Below, in pieces: positions 45,566 to 54,618 of a DNA stretch of 64,000 nt. Each line of letters begins with the position of its first letter. Within the stretch, counting starts at the first letter, position 1. Source of the DNA: Halorussus lipolyticus (GTDB taxonomy: Archaea > Halobacteriota > Halobacteria > Halobacteriales > Haladaptataceae); assembly GCF_029338375.1 (NCBI RefSeq), contig NZ_CP119807.1, forward strand, positions 38,608-102,607, read 5' to 3'. Made by a program: the position numbers and the translations under genes. Below the pieces are notes generated by a model, which ran no database searches, was not told the DNA's origin, and was given only the letters and a program-made list of their open reading frames with translations.

Positions 45566-48316
45566 TTACTCGTCGCCGAAGGCCGCCAGCGACTCGTCCG
45601 CGCCGAGCATCTTGAGGTACGTCGCGTCGTCGGTGGCCTCGGCCAGTCCCTCGCAGAGTTCCTGCAACTCGTCGGTGTCCCACCGGTCGAGGTACTCGGC
45701 GGTGGACTTGCCGTGTTCGTAGCGGTACCGCAGGAAGTGCGCCCGGTCGAGGACCGTCGCGTCCCCGTCACCGGCCTCGATTGTGGCTTGGACGTAGGCC
45801 TGTCGCTGTTCGTCGCGCCAGTCGTAGAGTTCGAAGTCCTCGCCCTCGTCCTCCTTGCGGAACAGGTTCATCGTCTTCATCTGGGCTTCGGAGGCGTCGG
45901 ACTGCCGGAGGAGTTTGTTCACGTCGTCGTAGGTCGGCGACCCCTCTCGGCGGAGGTCCAGATAGACGCCCGCCTCGCCGAGGGCGTCGTCTTGGAGGAT
46001 GCCGTAAATCTCCTCGACGGCCTCCTTGGCGGTGAGTATCTCCCCGGAGCGCCGGACCTCGCCGTGGTGTTTGGAGTACTCGGCGAAGCAGGCCCCCATC
46101 TCGATGACGCCCATGTCGCCGCGCTTGAGGTCCTCGCGCTCGGCCAGCGCGCTCTGGAGGCCGTCGAGGCGGTTGATGATGTCGATTTTGAGCCGTCGCC
46201 AGCTAATCGGGGTTCGGTCGTCGGTTGGGCGGGCGACGATAACGATGTCGAACGACACCGAGTCGCCGCCGATGAACTTGTGGAGGTCGGAGTTGATGGG
46301 GTAGGTCGCGGTCACCTCGAAACCGGTCTCGCACAGCGACTGGAGGAGTTCGCCCCACGACTCCTCGTCGCTGTGGTGGTAGGTGAACGCCAGCACGCCG
46401 TCGTCTGTCAGCGCGCGGTTGATGACCTCCAAGGCTTGGCCCATCTCGTGTTCGAAGTCGTCGGCGGTCTTGTCGAGGTAGGGGTTGGTCACTATCGACT
46501 CCGTGCGGGGCGTGTGGTCCCGGTCGAATCCCGGATACACGTCTTCGAGGAGAATCTTCTGCCAGACGTAGAGGAAGTCCGCGACTTCCGAGTAGATGAT
46601 GTTGTCGTAGTAGGGCGGGTCGGTAATCACCGCGTCGAACTCGTCTTCGGCCGTGAGGTTGCGCATGTCGCCCTGCCGGACCTCGGAGTTCAGCCCAATC
46701 GGTTGGGCGAAGGCCTTGGTTTCGATGGTCTCGCCGTCCTCGACGTAGCGGTCCGTGGGACTGTTCGCGTACTCGATGCCGGATTTTATCTTGTCGAACG
46801 TCTTCCGGAAGGTTATCATCCCGTACTTCGTCCCCCAGAGATTGTTCTCGGCAGGCGCAGTCGCCGGGTCGAAGGAGTTGTTTCGCCAGAGGTCGGAGAT
46901 ATGTCCGTTACTCGGTTGATACCCCGCTATCATCGAGTTCGTCCGGAGACATTCGGTGGCGGCCAGCAGAAGATAATCCTGCAAATTCCGGTCTTTCACA
47001 CCCTCTATAGCCTGTAGCAGTTGTGCAAAACACAATAACTGTCGCTCGTTGAATAGCTCTTTCCACTCCTCGAACCCGTGCTGGAACACGTCGTTGCCGC
47101 TCACTTCTGAGGCCGCGGTAATCGCGCCCTCCGGAATCTCCTCGTCGGGCACGTACTCGTGGAGGTCGGTCCGGGTCCGCCACGTCCGCTTGGCCTCCTC
47201 GAACAGTCGCTTGTCCGCGGTTTCGGCCCGCTTGTACCCCTTGCAGGCGCTGTTGTCCCGGCCCTGCCGGTCGCACTCCTCGCAGTAGTACTCGACGGCG
47301 TAGAGGCGCATGTCCGGTTCGCCTTGGTCGGCGATGGCGTCGGTGATGGACTCCTTCTGGCCGCACTCCGGGCAGTTGTAGTACCCGCCGCGACTCACGT
47401 TGCCCTCCTCGGGCACCCACTCGTGACTGCACTCGTCGCACTCGCTGGCCTCGCGCCAGTCCTCGACCAGCGTGACCGCGCCGCAGTCCGGACAGAGGCA
47501 GTTGTACTTGTCGTCGTTCTCGTAGCGCCCTTCAGCGACTCGATAGTCCTTGAACAGCGGGACGGTGTGCCCGCAGGAGACACAATCGAGTTCCTTCACC
47601 CAGAAGTTGTACATCACGTCCGCGTCGTGCGCGCCGCCATTGCCGCCGTCGTGCCCGGCGTATCTCCGCTGGTCGTCCGCCGGGTCCTCGTCGGAACTCG
47701 CGTCGGGACTGGCGTTCGGGCACGGCGTCTCGTAGTACTGGGTAATCTCGTCGGCCACGTCGTCGCGGACTCGCTCGAAGGCGCGTTCCAACTCCTCGAC
47801 GCTGGTCTGGCCCGCTTCGAGTTCCTTCTTCGTGACGAACCACGCCACCGGATTCAAGTCCACGCCCACGGTGTCCGCGCCGAAGCGCGAGGCTTCGACC
47901 AGCGAGGTGCCACCGCCCATGAACGGGTCCAGCACCTTCTTGTCGCTCACCCGCACGTCCTTCGGATAGAACTCCCACAGCGACTCGGGGTCCTCCATAT
48001 CGACCTCCGAAATCTTCTCCGCGAGGTCCTCCCTGCTACTCCCGGTACTGCCGAGCGTCTGGTTCTGGCCCGGTTCGTACACCTCGAAGTCCCCTGCGTC
48101 CATCCCGTCGTTCAACAGCGCGTACAGCGAGATAGCTCGAAACAGGCATCCGGGTCGGCGCGCCCACCACTTGTGCATCGTGTAGATGGGCCGGTACCAC
48201 TGCTTTGCGCGACTCTCCTTCTCGGCGATTTCGTTCACTCGCTCGATTGGAAACCCGCGCTCGATGGGTAGCACCGTCCGGTCCTCGGACTCCTCGTCCG
48301 ACTGTTCCTGCGACAT
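45566..48316 (-). CDS. DUF1156 DNA methyltransferase 1
   Basis: A protein of about 916 residues of the DUF1156/COG1743 zinc-ribbon adenine methylases, as in BREX type 3 (PglXI). After the conserved N-terminus (LPIERGFPIERVNEIAEKE, MHKWWARRPG) come SAM motif DPFMGGG at residues 130-136, zinc-binding pairs CVSCGH/CPDCG/CDECSHEW/CPECGQ at 245-320, a variable block at about 395-520, and catalytic DPPYYDN at 566-572. The order SAM motif - intervening region - DPPY is like alpha-class enzymes. It is nearly identical to methylase 3 except for the variable block. The start at 48316 lies about 35 bases after a TATA-like CTTTATA, and a much longer frame is open upstream but unsupported. Confidence 0.9.
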   Translation of the reverse strand: MSQEQSDEESEDRTVLPIERGFPIERVNEIAEKESRAKQWYRPIYTMHKWWARRPGCLFRAISLYALLNDGMDAGDFEVYEPGQNQTLGSTGSSREDLAEKISEVDMEDPESLWEFYPKDVRVSDKKVLDPFMGGGTSLVEASRFGADTVGVDLNPVAWFVTKKELEAGQTSVEELERAFERVRDDVADEITQYYETPCPNASPDASSDEDPADDQRRYAGHDGGNGGAHDADVMYNFWVKELDCVSCGHTVPLFKDYRVAEGRYENDDKYNCLCPDCGAVTLVEDWREASECDECSHEWVPEEGNVSRGGYYNCPECGQKESITDAIADQGEPDMRLYAVEYYCEECDRQGRDNSACKGYKRAETADKRLFEEAKRTWRTRTDLHEYVPDEEIPEGAITAASEVSGNDVFQHGFEEWKELFNERQLLCFAQLLQAIEGVKDRNLQDYLLLAATECLRTNSMIAGYQPSNGHISDLWRNNSFDPATAPAENNLWGTKYGMITFRKTFDKIKSGIEYANSPTDRYVEDGETIETKAFAQPIGLNSEVRQGDMRNLTAEDEFDAVITDPPYYDNIIYSEVADFLYVWQKILLEDVYPGFDRDHTPRTESIVTNPYLDKTADDFEHEMGQALEVINRALTDDGVLAFTYHHSDEESWGELLQSLCETGFEVTATYPINSDLHKFIGGDSVSFDIVIVARPTDDRTPISWRRLKIDIINRLDGLQSALAEREDLKRGDMGVIEMGACFAEYSKHHGEVRRSGEILTAKEAVEEIYGILQDDALGEAGVYLDLRREGSPTYDDVNKLLRQSDASEAQMKTMNLFRKEDEGEDFELYDWRDEQRQAYVQATIEAGDGDATVLDRAHFLRYRYEHGKSTAEYLDRWDTDELQELCEGLAEATDDATYLKMLGADESLAAFGDE

Positions 48317-48347
48317 CGTAACTGTGTAGGCCAAAACGACTGGTGCG

Positions 48348-48354
48348 TATAAAG
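48348..48354 (-). promoter_or_regulatory. TATA-like box of methylase 1
   Basis: CTTTATA on the minus strand is about 35 bases upstream of the ATG at 48316, giving a very short leader. It shares the 172-base divergent region with the McrB-like gene. Confidence 0.5.
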
Positions 48355-48457
48355 CTACGCGAATCGACCCACCGGGGTCCCGCGCCCGATTCGGGCCGGA
48401 CGAGGACCTACGCCCGCGAGGGTCCTCGGTCGCTCCTCGGTCGGGCATACACGTCAA

Positions 48458-48465
48458 TTTATAAT
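48458..48465 (+). promoter_or_regulatory. TATA box of the McrB-like gene
   Basis: TTTATAAT is centred about 28 bases upstream of the ATG at 48489, consistent with leaderless transcription of the McrBC-like pair. Confidence 0.55.
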
Positions 48466-48488
48466 ACCCCCGTGACACCCAACAGGTA

Positions 48489-49724
48489 ATGAGTAGCGGG
48501 AAGCCGAGGTTCAAGAACTACGACCGCGAGGAGGCCGAGGAGTACAGCGGGTTCATCCTCAGCGCGGTGGGGACCGCCGAGGAGTTCATCTCGAAGACCG
48601 ACGACCCGAGCGCGCTGGAGTTTCTGGTGGAGGAGAAGAACATCGACGCCGACGTGCCCGGAAGCGGCGCGAAGTTGCGAGACGAGATTCTCAAGTCGTC
48701 GGTCGCACCCCTCGAAGTCAAACAGACCGTCGCCCAGCGAAACCAGAATCTGGGCGACCCGCTCGTCCCCGAGACTGTCGAGAAGAACGCCCGGACCGCA
48801 ATCGAGGTGGGCAAGCCTATCGTCCTCTACGGCCCGACCGGAACCGGCAAGACGTATTTCGCCAAGCAACTCGCGCTCGAAACCTGTATCGACTACTCCA
48901 TCCACACCGCGACCCCGACGTGGACGCCCGCCGACATCACCGGGAGTATCCAACCGCGGACAGACGACGGCGAGATAGAGTATCACCGGAAGGCGGGGTG
49001 TATCTCGCAGGGCATCCAGAAGGCCAACAAGTATCAGAACAACTGGGCGGTTATCGTGGACGAAATTACTCGCGCGGACATCTCGCAGGTGTTCGGCCCG
49101 CTGTACACCGCTATCGAAGACGAGGAGCAGGTCATCTTTCACGGGGACGACGGCGACGAACCGTTGACCCTCGGCGACGACGTGAAGATTATCTGTACGA
49201 TGAACATGTCCGACCGGACGGTGAACGAACTCGACGACGCCATCACTCGCCGGTTTGCGATGATAGAACTGGCCCGGTACGGCGACGACGAGCGCGCGGC
49301 GCTGTTCGACCAGTGGCTTGGAAACCTCGGGTCGGAGGTGGACATCGACCGCGACGAACTCCGGACGCTCTTCGAGCGGCATCACCGAGGAGTCAACGAG
49401 GGGACGACCACGAGTAGCGAGGGCGCTATCATCGAGTTCGGGCCGATGCACTACGAGGACGTGACGAAGTTCCTCGGCCACGCCTGCAAGAGCGACGGTC
49501 CCTACGCCGGCGACGAGGCGACTGCGGTCGGACAGGCGTTCGCCACGTTCGTCGCGCCGCGCCTGCTGAACACCGCCGCACTGCCCCAGATAAACCGGTT
49601 GGCGAGTCACTACGAGACGCTGGACGACCAGTTCGAGGCCTTCGACCTTCGCCCGGCGGTGGACCTCGCAACCCGACAGGCCGAGGCCGAGGAGCGCGAG
49701 ATGGGCATCAGCGCGTATGAGTGA
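48489..49724 (+). CDS. McrB-like AAA+ ATPase
   Basis: A 411-residue protein. Residues 1-90 form a short N-terminal part with no recognisable DNA-reading domain. The AAA+ core has Walker A LYGPTGTGKT near residue 117, Walker B VIVDEITRADISQVFG, the sensor-like CTMNMSDRTVNELDDAITRRF, and a C-terminal lid. The MNxxDR/IDxAxxRRF pattern and the partner gene point to the McrB branch of MoxR/McrB-like ATPases, which use GTP or ATP to drive a nuclease. Its last eight bases overlap the McrC-like gene. Confidence 0.85.
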   Translation: MSSGKPRFKNYDREEAEEYSGFILSAVGTAEEFISKTDDPSALEFLVEEKNIDADVPGSGAKLRDEILKSSVAPLEVKQTVAQRNQNLGDPLVPETVEKNARTAIEVGKPIVLYGPTGTGKTYFAKQLALETCIDYSIHTATPTWTPADITGSIQPRTDDGEIEYHRKAGCISQGIQKANKYQNNWAVIVDEITRADISQVFGPLYTAIEDEEQVIFHGDDGDEPLTLGDDVKIICTMNMSDRTVNELDDAITRRFAMIELARYGDDERAALFDQWLGNLGSEVDIDRDELRTLFERHHRGVNEGTTTSSEGAIIEFGPMHYEDVTKFLGHACKSDGPYAGDEATAVGQAFATFVAPRLLNTAALPQINRLASHYETLDDQFEAFDLRPAVDLATRQAEAEEREMGISAYE

Positions 49725-51516
49725 GACGCCCCACTACGACTACGGGACCTCGCTGTGTTCGGTTCGGGAGAATCAGAAGCTAGTCGTCGAGGACTGCGAC
49801 CCCGAGACGGTCGGCGACGAACTCCGGGCCGCGAACTTCGTCCGCGACGGGAGCAAGTTCGTCAAGCGACGGCCTCGGTTGCGGACCGCGGGCGACGGGA
49901 ACGGCGATTCGAAGGGGCTACAGGTACTTTCGGCCCGCGTCGTGGACGATACCCTCCACGTCGAACCCGCCGATGTCGCGGGCATCGTGCGATTGGTTCC
50001 GGGCATGAGCGTCCAAGTCGAACCCAAGGTCGGGTGGGAACACGTCGTCCGGATGTTGCTCACGGTCTACGACATCGACAGAACTCAGTCGTACTACGGC
50101 GTCCCTCTCAAGGAGTTGACCTCCGGCGGCGTCGAGTCCGCCCGCATCATCGCAATTCTGGCGATAAACTACGTCCACGGCGTCCGGACGATTCGACGCG
50201 AGGGGTTCGTCCGGAACCACCACATTCGGCGTCGGAACGGGTTCGAGGGACTCGGGTCGGTCGATGTCGAGCGAACCTTGCTGAACCACGCTTCGGGCGA
50301 CCCCACCCCGACGTGGATAGCGACCACCGTCGAGTACGCCAACCCGGTCAACGCCGCCATCCACATGGCCGGGAAGCTACTCCTCAGACTCCTCCAACAG
50401 GACCGCGACGACCGAGAGCATCCCCGGCGAGACGCCCTCCTCTCGCTGGTCCATCAGGAAGTAGAACACATGGAGGCGCTGGGAATCGAGAGTAGCCAGA
50501 AGCGCCTCGGGGAGTATCGCCGGGTGTCGCTCCGCGACCTGCCGCGACAGCGCCACTACTACCGGCGCGCGTTCCACACCGCCCAGTCGGTCCTCTCCTC
50601 GACGCTTCTGGGGCAGGCCGGCGGCGGGACCGAGGAGTTGCTCGTGGACTACGCGCTGGGCATGAACGCGCTGTTCGAGGACTACTCCCATCGGGTCCTC
50701 GCCCAGACGCTAGACGACGTGCGCGAACTCGACCACCTGCAACAGCTTTCGGCGGTTGAGTGCGAGCGCGAGCCATCTCTCGACCCCTTCGGGAAAGACA
50801 CTAAGGCCCGCCACGAACCCGACCATCTGCTCCGCGACGACGCCGAGGTCCTCGCGGTGCTGGACTCGAAGTACTACCGGGACGGCAAGAACCCGGCGAT
50901 GGAGTCGGGGTCTCGGTCCCGGATGTTCTCGTATGCCTACCTGACTGGCACCGACCGGATGGCGTTTCTCTGCCCGAACGCTCCGCCCGAGCGTCTGCTG
51001 GTTCCGGACACCGACGGGGAGGTTCGAGTCGTCTCGCCGGACGACGAGTTCACCTGTGACGACTACGAGCAACTGCTTCGGGAGTACGTCTCGGAGACGC
51101 TCGCCGTCGAGTATCCGGAACTGCGGGTGTTCGAGGCCGTGGCCGACGACCACCTCTGTCTCAGCGGGGCTTCCGAGCGGGACCTCACCAGAGTTCACGA
51201 CGCGAACGGACCGTTCAGTATCAGTAATCCGACCACGTTTGCGGACCGCGTTATCGCCGCCATCACGTTCTCGGCTTACGCACCGAACAAGTCGGCGTTG
51301 GAAGACCAAGGTCGGTGGACGAAATCCCGGATTCGGCAAGCGTGTACGAAGACCGACGACGACGGTCATCCGAGGTATCCCCGCCACGAGACGACCTGCG
51401 TCCCCGTCTACGACCCCTCGGGGGACGACGACCACGGAGAGATTCGGCTCTACTTCCTCCGGGCGAGCGACGATGGGACCACCGTGACCGAGGAGGGACC
51501 GTGGTCGCTCATGTAA
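49717..51516 (+). CDS. mcrC: McrC-like nuclease subunit
   Basis: A 599-residue protein of the McrC (5-methylcytosine restriction) family, longer than E. coli McrC. The N-terminal part (about 1-200) is beta-rich, with LVPGMSVQVEPKVGW. Residues about 275-350 hold the family helices (TEELLVDYALGMNALFEDY). The PD-(D/E)XK active site is HEPDHLL followed by VLAVLDSKYYRD near residue 370-390. With the McrB-like ATPase it should form a DNA-cleaving complex. Start and stop overlap with the ATPase shows coupling. Association with the surrounding methylases is inferred from position. Confidence 0.83.
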   Translation: MSETPHYDYGTSLCSVRENQKLVVEDCDPETVGDELRAANFVRDGSKFVKRRPRLRTAGDGNGDSKGLQVLSARVVDDTLHVEPADVAGIVRLVPGMSVQVEPKVGWEHVVRMLLTVYDIDRTQSYYGVPLKELTSGGVESARIIAILAINYVHGVRTIRREGFVRNHHIRRRNGFEGLGSVDVERTLLNHASGDPTPTWIATTVEYANPVNAAIHMAGKLLLRLLQQDRDDREHPRRDALLSLVHQEVEHMEALGIESSQKRLGEYRRVSLRDLPRQRHYYRRAFHTAQSVLSSTLLGQAGGGTEELLVDYALGMNALFEDYSHRVLAQTLDDVRELDHLQQLSAVECEREPSLDPFGKDTKARHEPDHLLRDDAEVLAVLDSKYYRDGKNPAMESGSRSRMFSYAYLTGTDRMAFLCPNAPPERLLVPDTDGEVRVVSPDDEFTCDDYEQLLREYVSETLAVEYPELRVFEAVADDHLCLSGASERDLTRVHDANGPFSISNPTTFADRVIAAITFSAYAPNKSALEDQGRWTKSRIRQACTKTDDDGHPRYPRHETTCVPVYDPSGDDDHGEIRLYFLRASDDGTTVTEEGPWSLM

Positions 51517-51520
51517 TCGG

Positions 51521-51916
51521 CTACACGCGGAAGGGCGCGACAAGCCATCCCGACTCCCGTCGCTTCATCTGCCGGCCGAATATCGGCGCGAGGGAGTGAA
51601 ACTCCCCGTCTATCTTCACGTCGAAGGAGTCGCCGGCACCCTGCACGTCGCCCTCGACGACGAACTGAATCGCCGGTAGCGGCCGCCTGCTGTTGAGATA
51701 GTCCATCTCCCGGCGCATCGCCGAGACCAACTCGTCGCGGAGACTGTCGTCGTCCGTGAGAACTCCCTCGATTCCGACGACGCAGAGTTCGTCGGGGAGG
51801 TCCCTGTCGTGGAGTTTCGTGAGGAACTCGCCGATGGGAACCCGGTGGTCGGCGCACTCCCGGTCGTCACTGACGACGATGTTGTACATCCCGGCGACTG
51901 CATCGGTGTCGGTCAT
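51521..51916 (-). CDS. Small unknown protein at the end of the DUF499 operon
   Basis: A 131-residue soluble protein with no recognised family. It has LPDELCVVGIEGVLTDDD, MRREMDYLNSRRPLPAIQF and a C-terminal segment QMKRRESGWLVAP. It starts 36 bases after methylase 2 stops, on the same strand, and ends five bases from the convergent McrC-like gene, so it is likely the last gene of the methylase 3 - DUF499 - methylase 2 unit. The longer open frame to 52429 is antisense to methylase 2 and was not used. Confidence 0.65.
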   Translation of the reverse strand: MTDTDAVAGMYNIVVSDDRECADHRVPIGEFLTKLHDRDLPDELCVVGIEGVLTDDDSLRDELVSAMRREMDYLNSRRPLPAIQFVVEGDVQGAGDSFDVKIDGEFHSLAPIFGRQMKRRESGWLVAPFRV

Positions 51917-51951
51917 CTCGCTCCCAACGTCTCGCGGGACCGTAAAATACG

Positions 51952-54579
51952 TTAGCCTCTGAACAGGCGACGGTACTCGTCGTCGCCGGTAACCGAGGCG
52001 AGTTCGGTCGCCACGTCTAGCAGTTCTCCCGTGGTCGCTATCTCGCGGGTTTCGGCTATCGTTTCGGTGTCGGGGTCGGCGTCGTATCGCAGAAGTTGCA
52101 CGGTTTCGAGCGCCGACAACTCGCCGAGGTCCTTCCCGCGGAGATAGGCGAGTCGCTCGTCGTCGTTCCACCGCGTCAGTCTGAAGCCGTCTGTCGCGTC
52201 GAAAAGCGCCCGGTCGCGGAGGTCGTCGGGGTCCACTTCGGTCCCCCGACACAGGCGCTTCACGTCGGCGAGCGTCGGGTCGTCCATCGACAGCAGACTG
52301 CGGTAGATTTCGTCGGCCGAGACCTCTCCTGAAACGATGTCGAAGATTTCGCCGACCACGTCGTCGGTACTCATGACCTCGCCCTCGCGGTGGACCTTCG
52401 CGTGGTGTTTCGAGTACTCCCGGAAACACCGGCCGAGTTGGACGATACCCACGTCACCCTCCGAGAGCGTCTGGCCCTCGCGGACCTCCTCGGCGGTCCT
52501 GCCGGCGACTCTGTGAATCCGCCTCCGGAGGGCCGACCAGCTAATCGGTTCGCTCGTCTCGGCGGGTCTGGCGACGACGACGACGCTGAAGTTGAGTTCG
52601 TCGCCCATCACGAAGTCGGTGACGTTCGCCGAAATCGGGTAGGTCGCGGTCACGTCGAAGTCCTCGTCACAGAGCGTCTCGAGGAGCGCGCCCCACGACT
52701 CCTTCCCACCGTGTCGGTAGGTGAACACGAGGACGCCCTCGTCTGCCAGCACGTCTCGAATCCGCGAGAACGACTCGGCGAGTTCGGCCTCGAAGGTGTC
52801 GTCGTCTTTGCCGACGGCCGGGTTGGCGACGATGCTGTCGTCCCGAGGAGTCGTCTCGGGGGCGAAACAGTCGTACTCGTCGGCCAACAGCAACCGTTGC
52901 CAGACGTAGAAGAAGTCCGCGACTTCGGAGTAGACGACGTTGCCGTAGTAGGGCGGGTCGGTGACCACGGCGTCGTACGTCGCGTCCAAATCCACGTCTC
53001 GAACGTCGCCCTGATGGAGCGTGTACTCCCCGCCGACGCTCGTCTCGAAGGGGTCGGTCTCTTTGGGGACGCCGTCCTCGATGTACCGCTCGGTCGGCGC
53101 GCGAGCGAATTCGACCGCATCGACGATTTTGTCCCACGTGTTCCGGAATGTTCCCCGGCCCGCCCTCGTGCCCCAGACGTTGTTCTCGACGTATTCGACC
53201 CGCGGGTTGTAGGAGTTCTGCCCGAATATCTCCTCTATCTTCCGACCGTTGGGGTTGTAGCGGGAGAAGTTGGTCTGGTACATCAGCGAGTCGCTGAACG
53301 CGAGCAGGAGGTACTCTCTGGCCGCCCGATTCTCCACGTCGTCGATGGCCGACAGAAGCGTCGAGAGGCAGTAGAGTTGGCGGTCGTTGAACATGTCGCG
53401 CCACGTCTCGTACCCGTGGCGAAACACGTCGTTGCCGCTTATCGAGGACGCCGCGGTAATCGCGCCCTCCGGAATCTCGCCCCGTGGCGCGTACTCGCCG
53501 AGTTCGTCGTCGGACCGCCACGCCTCGCTGGCGCGCTCGAATCGGGCGCGGTCGTCGTCGGTGGCGGCCTTGTATCCCTTGAACGCGGCGCGCTCTCTGC
53601 CCTCGTCGTCGCACTCGGTGCAGTAGTACTCGACCGCGTAGAGTCGTTCGGCGTAGGATTGCCCGTCGGCGATGGCGTCCACGATGGGGTATTTCAGGCC
53701 GCACGACGGACACCCGTAGTTGCCGCCTCGCGTCACCGGTCCGTTCGCCGGCACGTACTCGTGCTCGCACTCCGAGCAGGTCGTTTCGGTGCGGTAGTCG
53801 TCGGTCCGGAAGACCGACTCGCACTCCGGGCAGAAGACGTTGTACTCGTCGTCGTGGTCGTATCGACCGTTTGCGACCCGGTAATCTTTGAACAGGGGAA
53901 TCGTCTCCCCGCAGGAGGTACAATCTAGCTCGCGGACCCAGAAGGCGTACACGATGTCCGCGATGTGGTTGGAGTCGAGGGGACAGTCGGTCTCGTAGCG
54001 AGACCGGAGTTCGTCGGCGACGGCGGTTCGGACCTCCTCGAACGCCTGTCGGAGCGTCTCGGGTTCGACCTCGTGGGCCTCCAGTTCCTGCTTGGTGACG
54101 AACCACGCGACCGGGTTGAGGTCCACGCCGGTGACCGACGCGCCGAATCGAACGGCCTCCATGAGACTGGTTCCGCCGCCCGCGAAGGGGTCGAGGACCG
54201 ACTTCCCATCGACGCGCACGTCCTTCCGATAGAGTTCCCAGAGGGCGTCGGGGTCACGCAAACTGACCGAATCGAGCATCCGAGCCACGTCCTCGGTCGT
54301 GTCGTCCTCGGATTCACCGTCGCCGAAATCGGCGAGGCTCGCGTCGTCGGGGCCGGGGTCCCGAACGTCGACTGTATCGGGCGCATCCACGAGCGAGTAG
54401 AGCGAGATTGCTCTGAAGACGCTCCCGAGTCGGCGCGCCCACCACTTGTGCATCGTGGACAAAGGTCGGTAGTGAAGCTTCGCTCGCCCCTCGCGGTCGG
54501 CGATGTCGTTTACCTGTTCTATCGGGAAACCGCGCTCGATTGGGAGCAGGTCCCGAGGGTCGGAGTCTCGGTCAGGCAT
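51952..54579 (-). CDS. DUF1156 DNA methyltransferase 2
   Basis: An 875-residue protein of the same family as the flanking methylases but clearly more divergent. It has LPIERGFPIEQVNDIADRE, STMHKWWARRLGS, SAM motif DPFAGGGTS, four Cys-x2-Cys pairs (CTSCGE, CPECES, CSECEH, CPSCGL), and catalytic DPPYYGNVVYSEV. The variable region between zinc ribbons and DPPY differs from both other copies. The C-terminal 250 residues also diverge. It starts 40 bases after the DUF499 gene, so it is in one operon with it. Modification of host DNA for self-recognition is expected. The methylated base is probably adenine. Confidence 0.9.
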   Translation of the reverse strand: MPDRDSDPRDLLPIERGFPIEQVNDIADREGRAKLHYRPLSTMHKWWARRLGSVFRAISLYSLVDAPDTVDVRDPGPDDASLADFGDGESEDDTTEDVARMLDSVSLRDPDALWELYRKDVRVDGKSVLDPFAGGGTSLMEAVRFGASVTGVDLNPVAWFVTKQELEAHEVEPETLRQAFEEVRTAVADELRSRYETDCPLDSNHIADIVYAFWVRELDCTSCGETIPLFKDYRVANGRYDHDDEYNVFCPECESVFRTDDYRTETTCSECEHEYVPANGPVTRGGNYGCPSCGLKYPIVDAIADGQSYAERLYAVEYYCTECDDEGRERAAFKGYKAATDDDRARFERASEAWRSDDELGEYAPRGEIPEGAITAASSISGNDVFRHGYETWRDMFNDRQLYCLSTLLSAIDDVENRAAREYLLLAFSDSLMYQTNFSRYNPNGRKIEEIFGQNSYNPRVEYVENNVWGTRAGRGTFRNTWDKIVDAVEFARAPTERYIEDGVPKETDPFETSVGGEYTLHQGDVRDVDLDATYDAVVTDPPYYGNVVYSEVADFFYVWQRLLLADEYDCFAPETTPRDDSIVANPAVGKDDDTFEAELAESFSRIRDVLADEGVLVFTYRHGGKESWGALLETLCDEDFDVTATYPISANVTDFVMGDELNFSVVVVARPAETSEPISWSALRRRIHRVAGRTAEEVREGQTLSEGDVGIVQLGRCFREYSKHHAKVHREGEVMSTDDVVGEIFDIVSGEVSADEIYRSLLSMDDPTLADVKRLCRGTEVDPDDLRDRALFDATDGFRLTRWNDDERLAYLRGKDLGELSALETVQLLRYDADPDTETIAETREIATTGELLDVATELASVTGDDEYRRLFRG

Positions 54580-54618
54580 GGGTGGGGTTGGCCGCTTCTT
54601 CGTATTCGAGTGTTCGCA

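Noticed and set aside
45491..47017. 508-codon plus-strand frame across methylase 1
   Set aside because: A matching shadow frame occurs over methylase 3, which shows it only reflects the conserved sense sequence.
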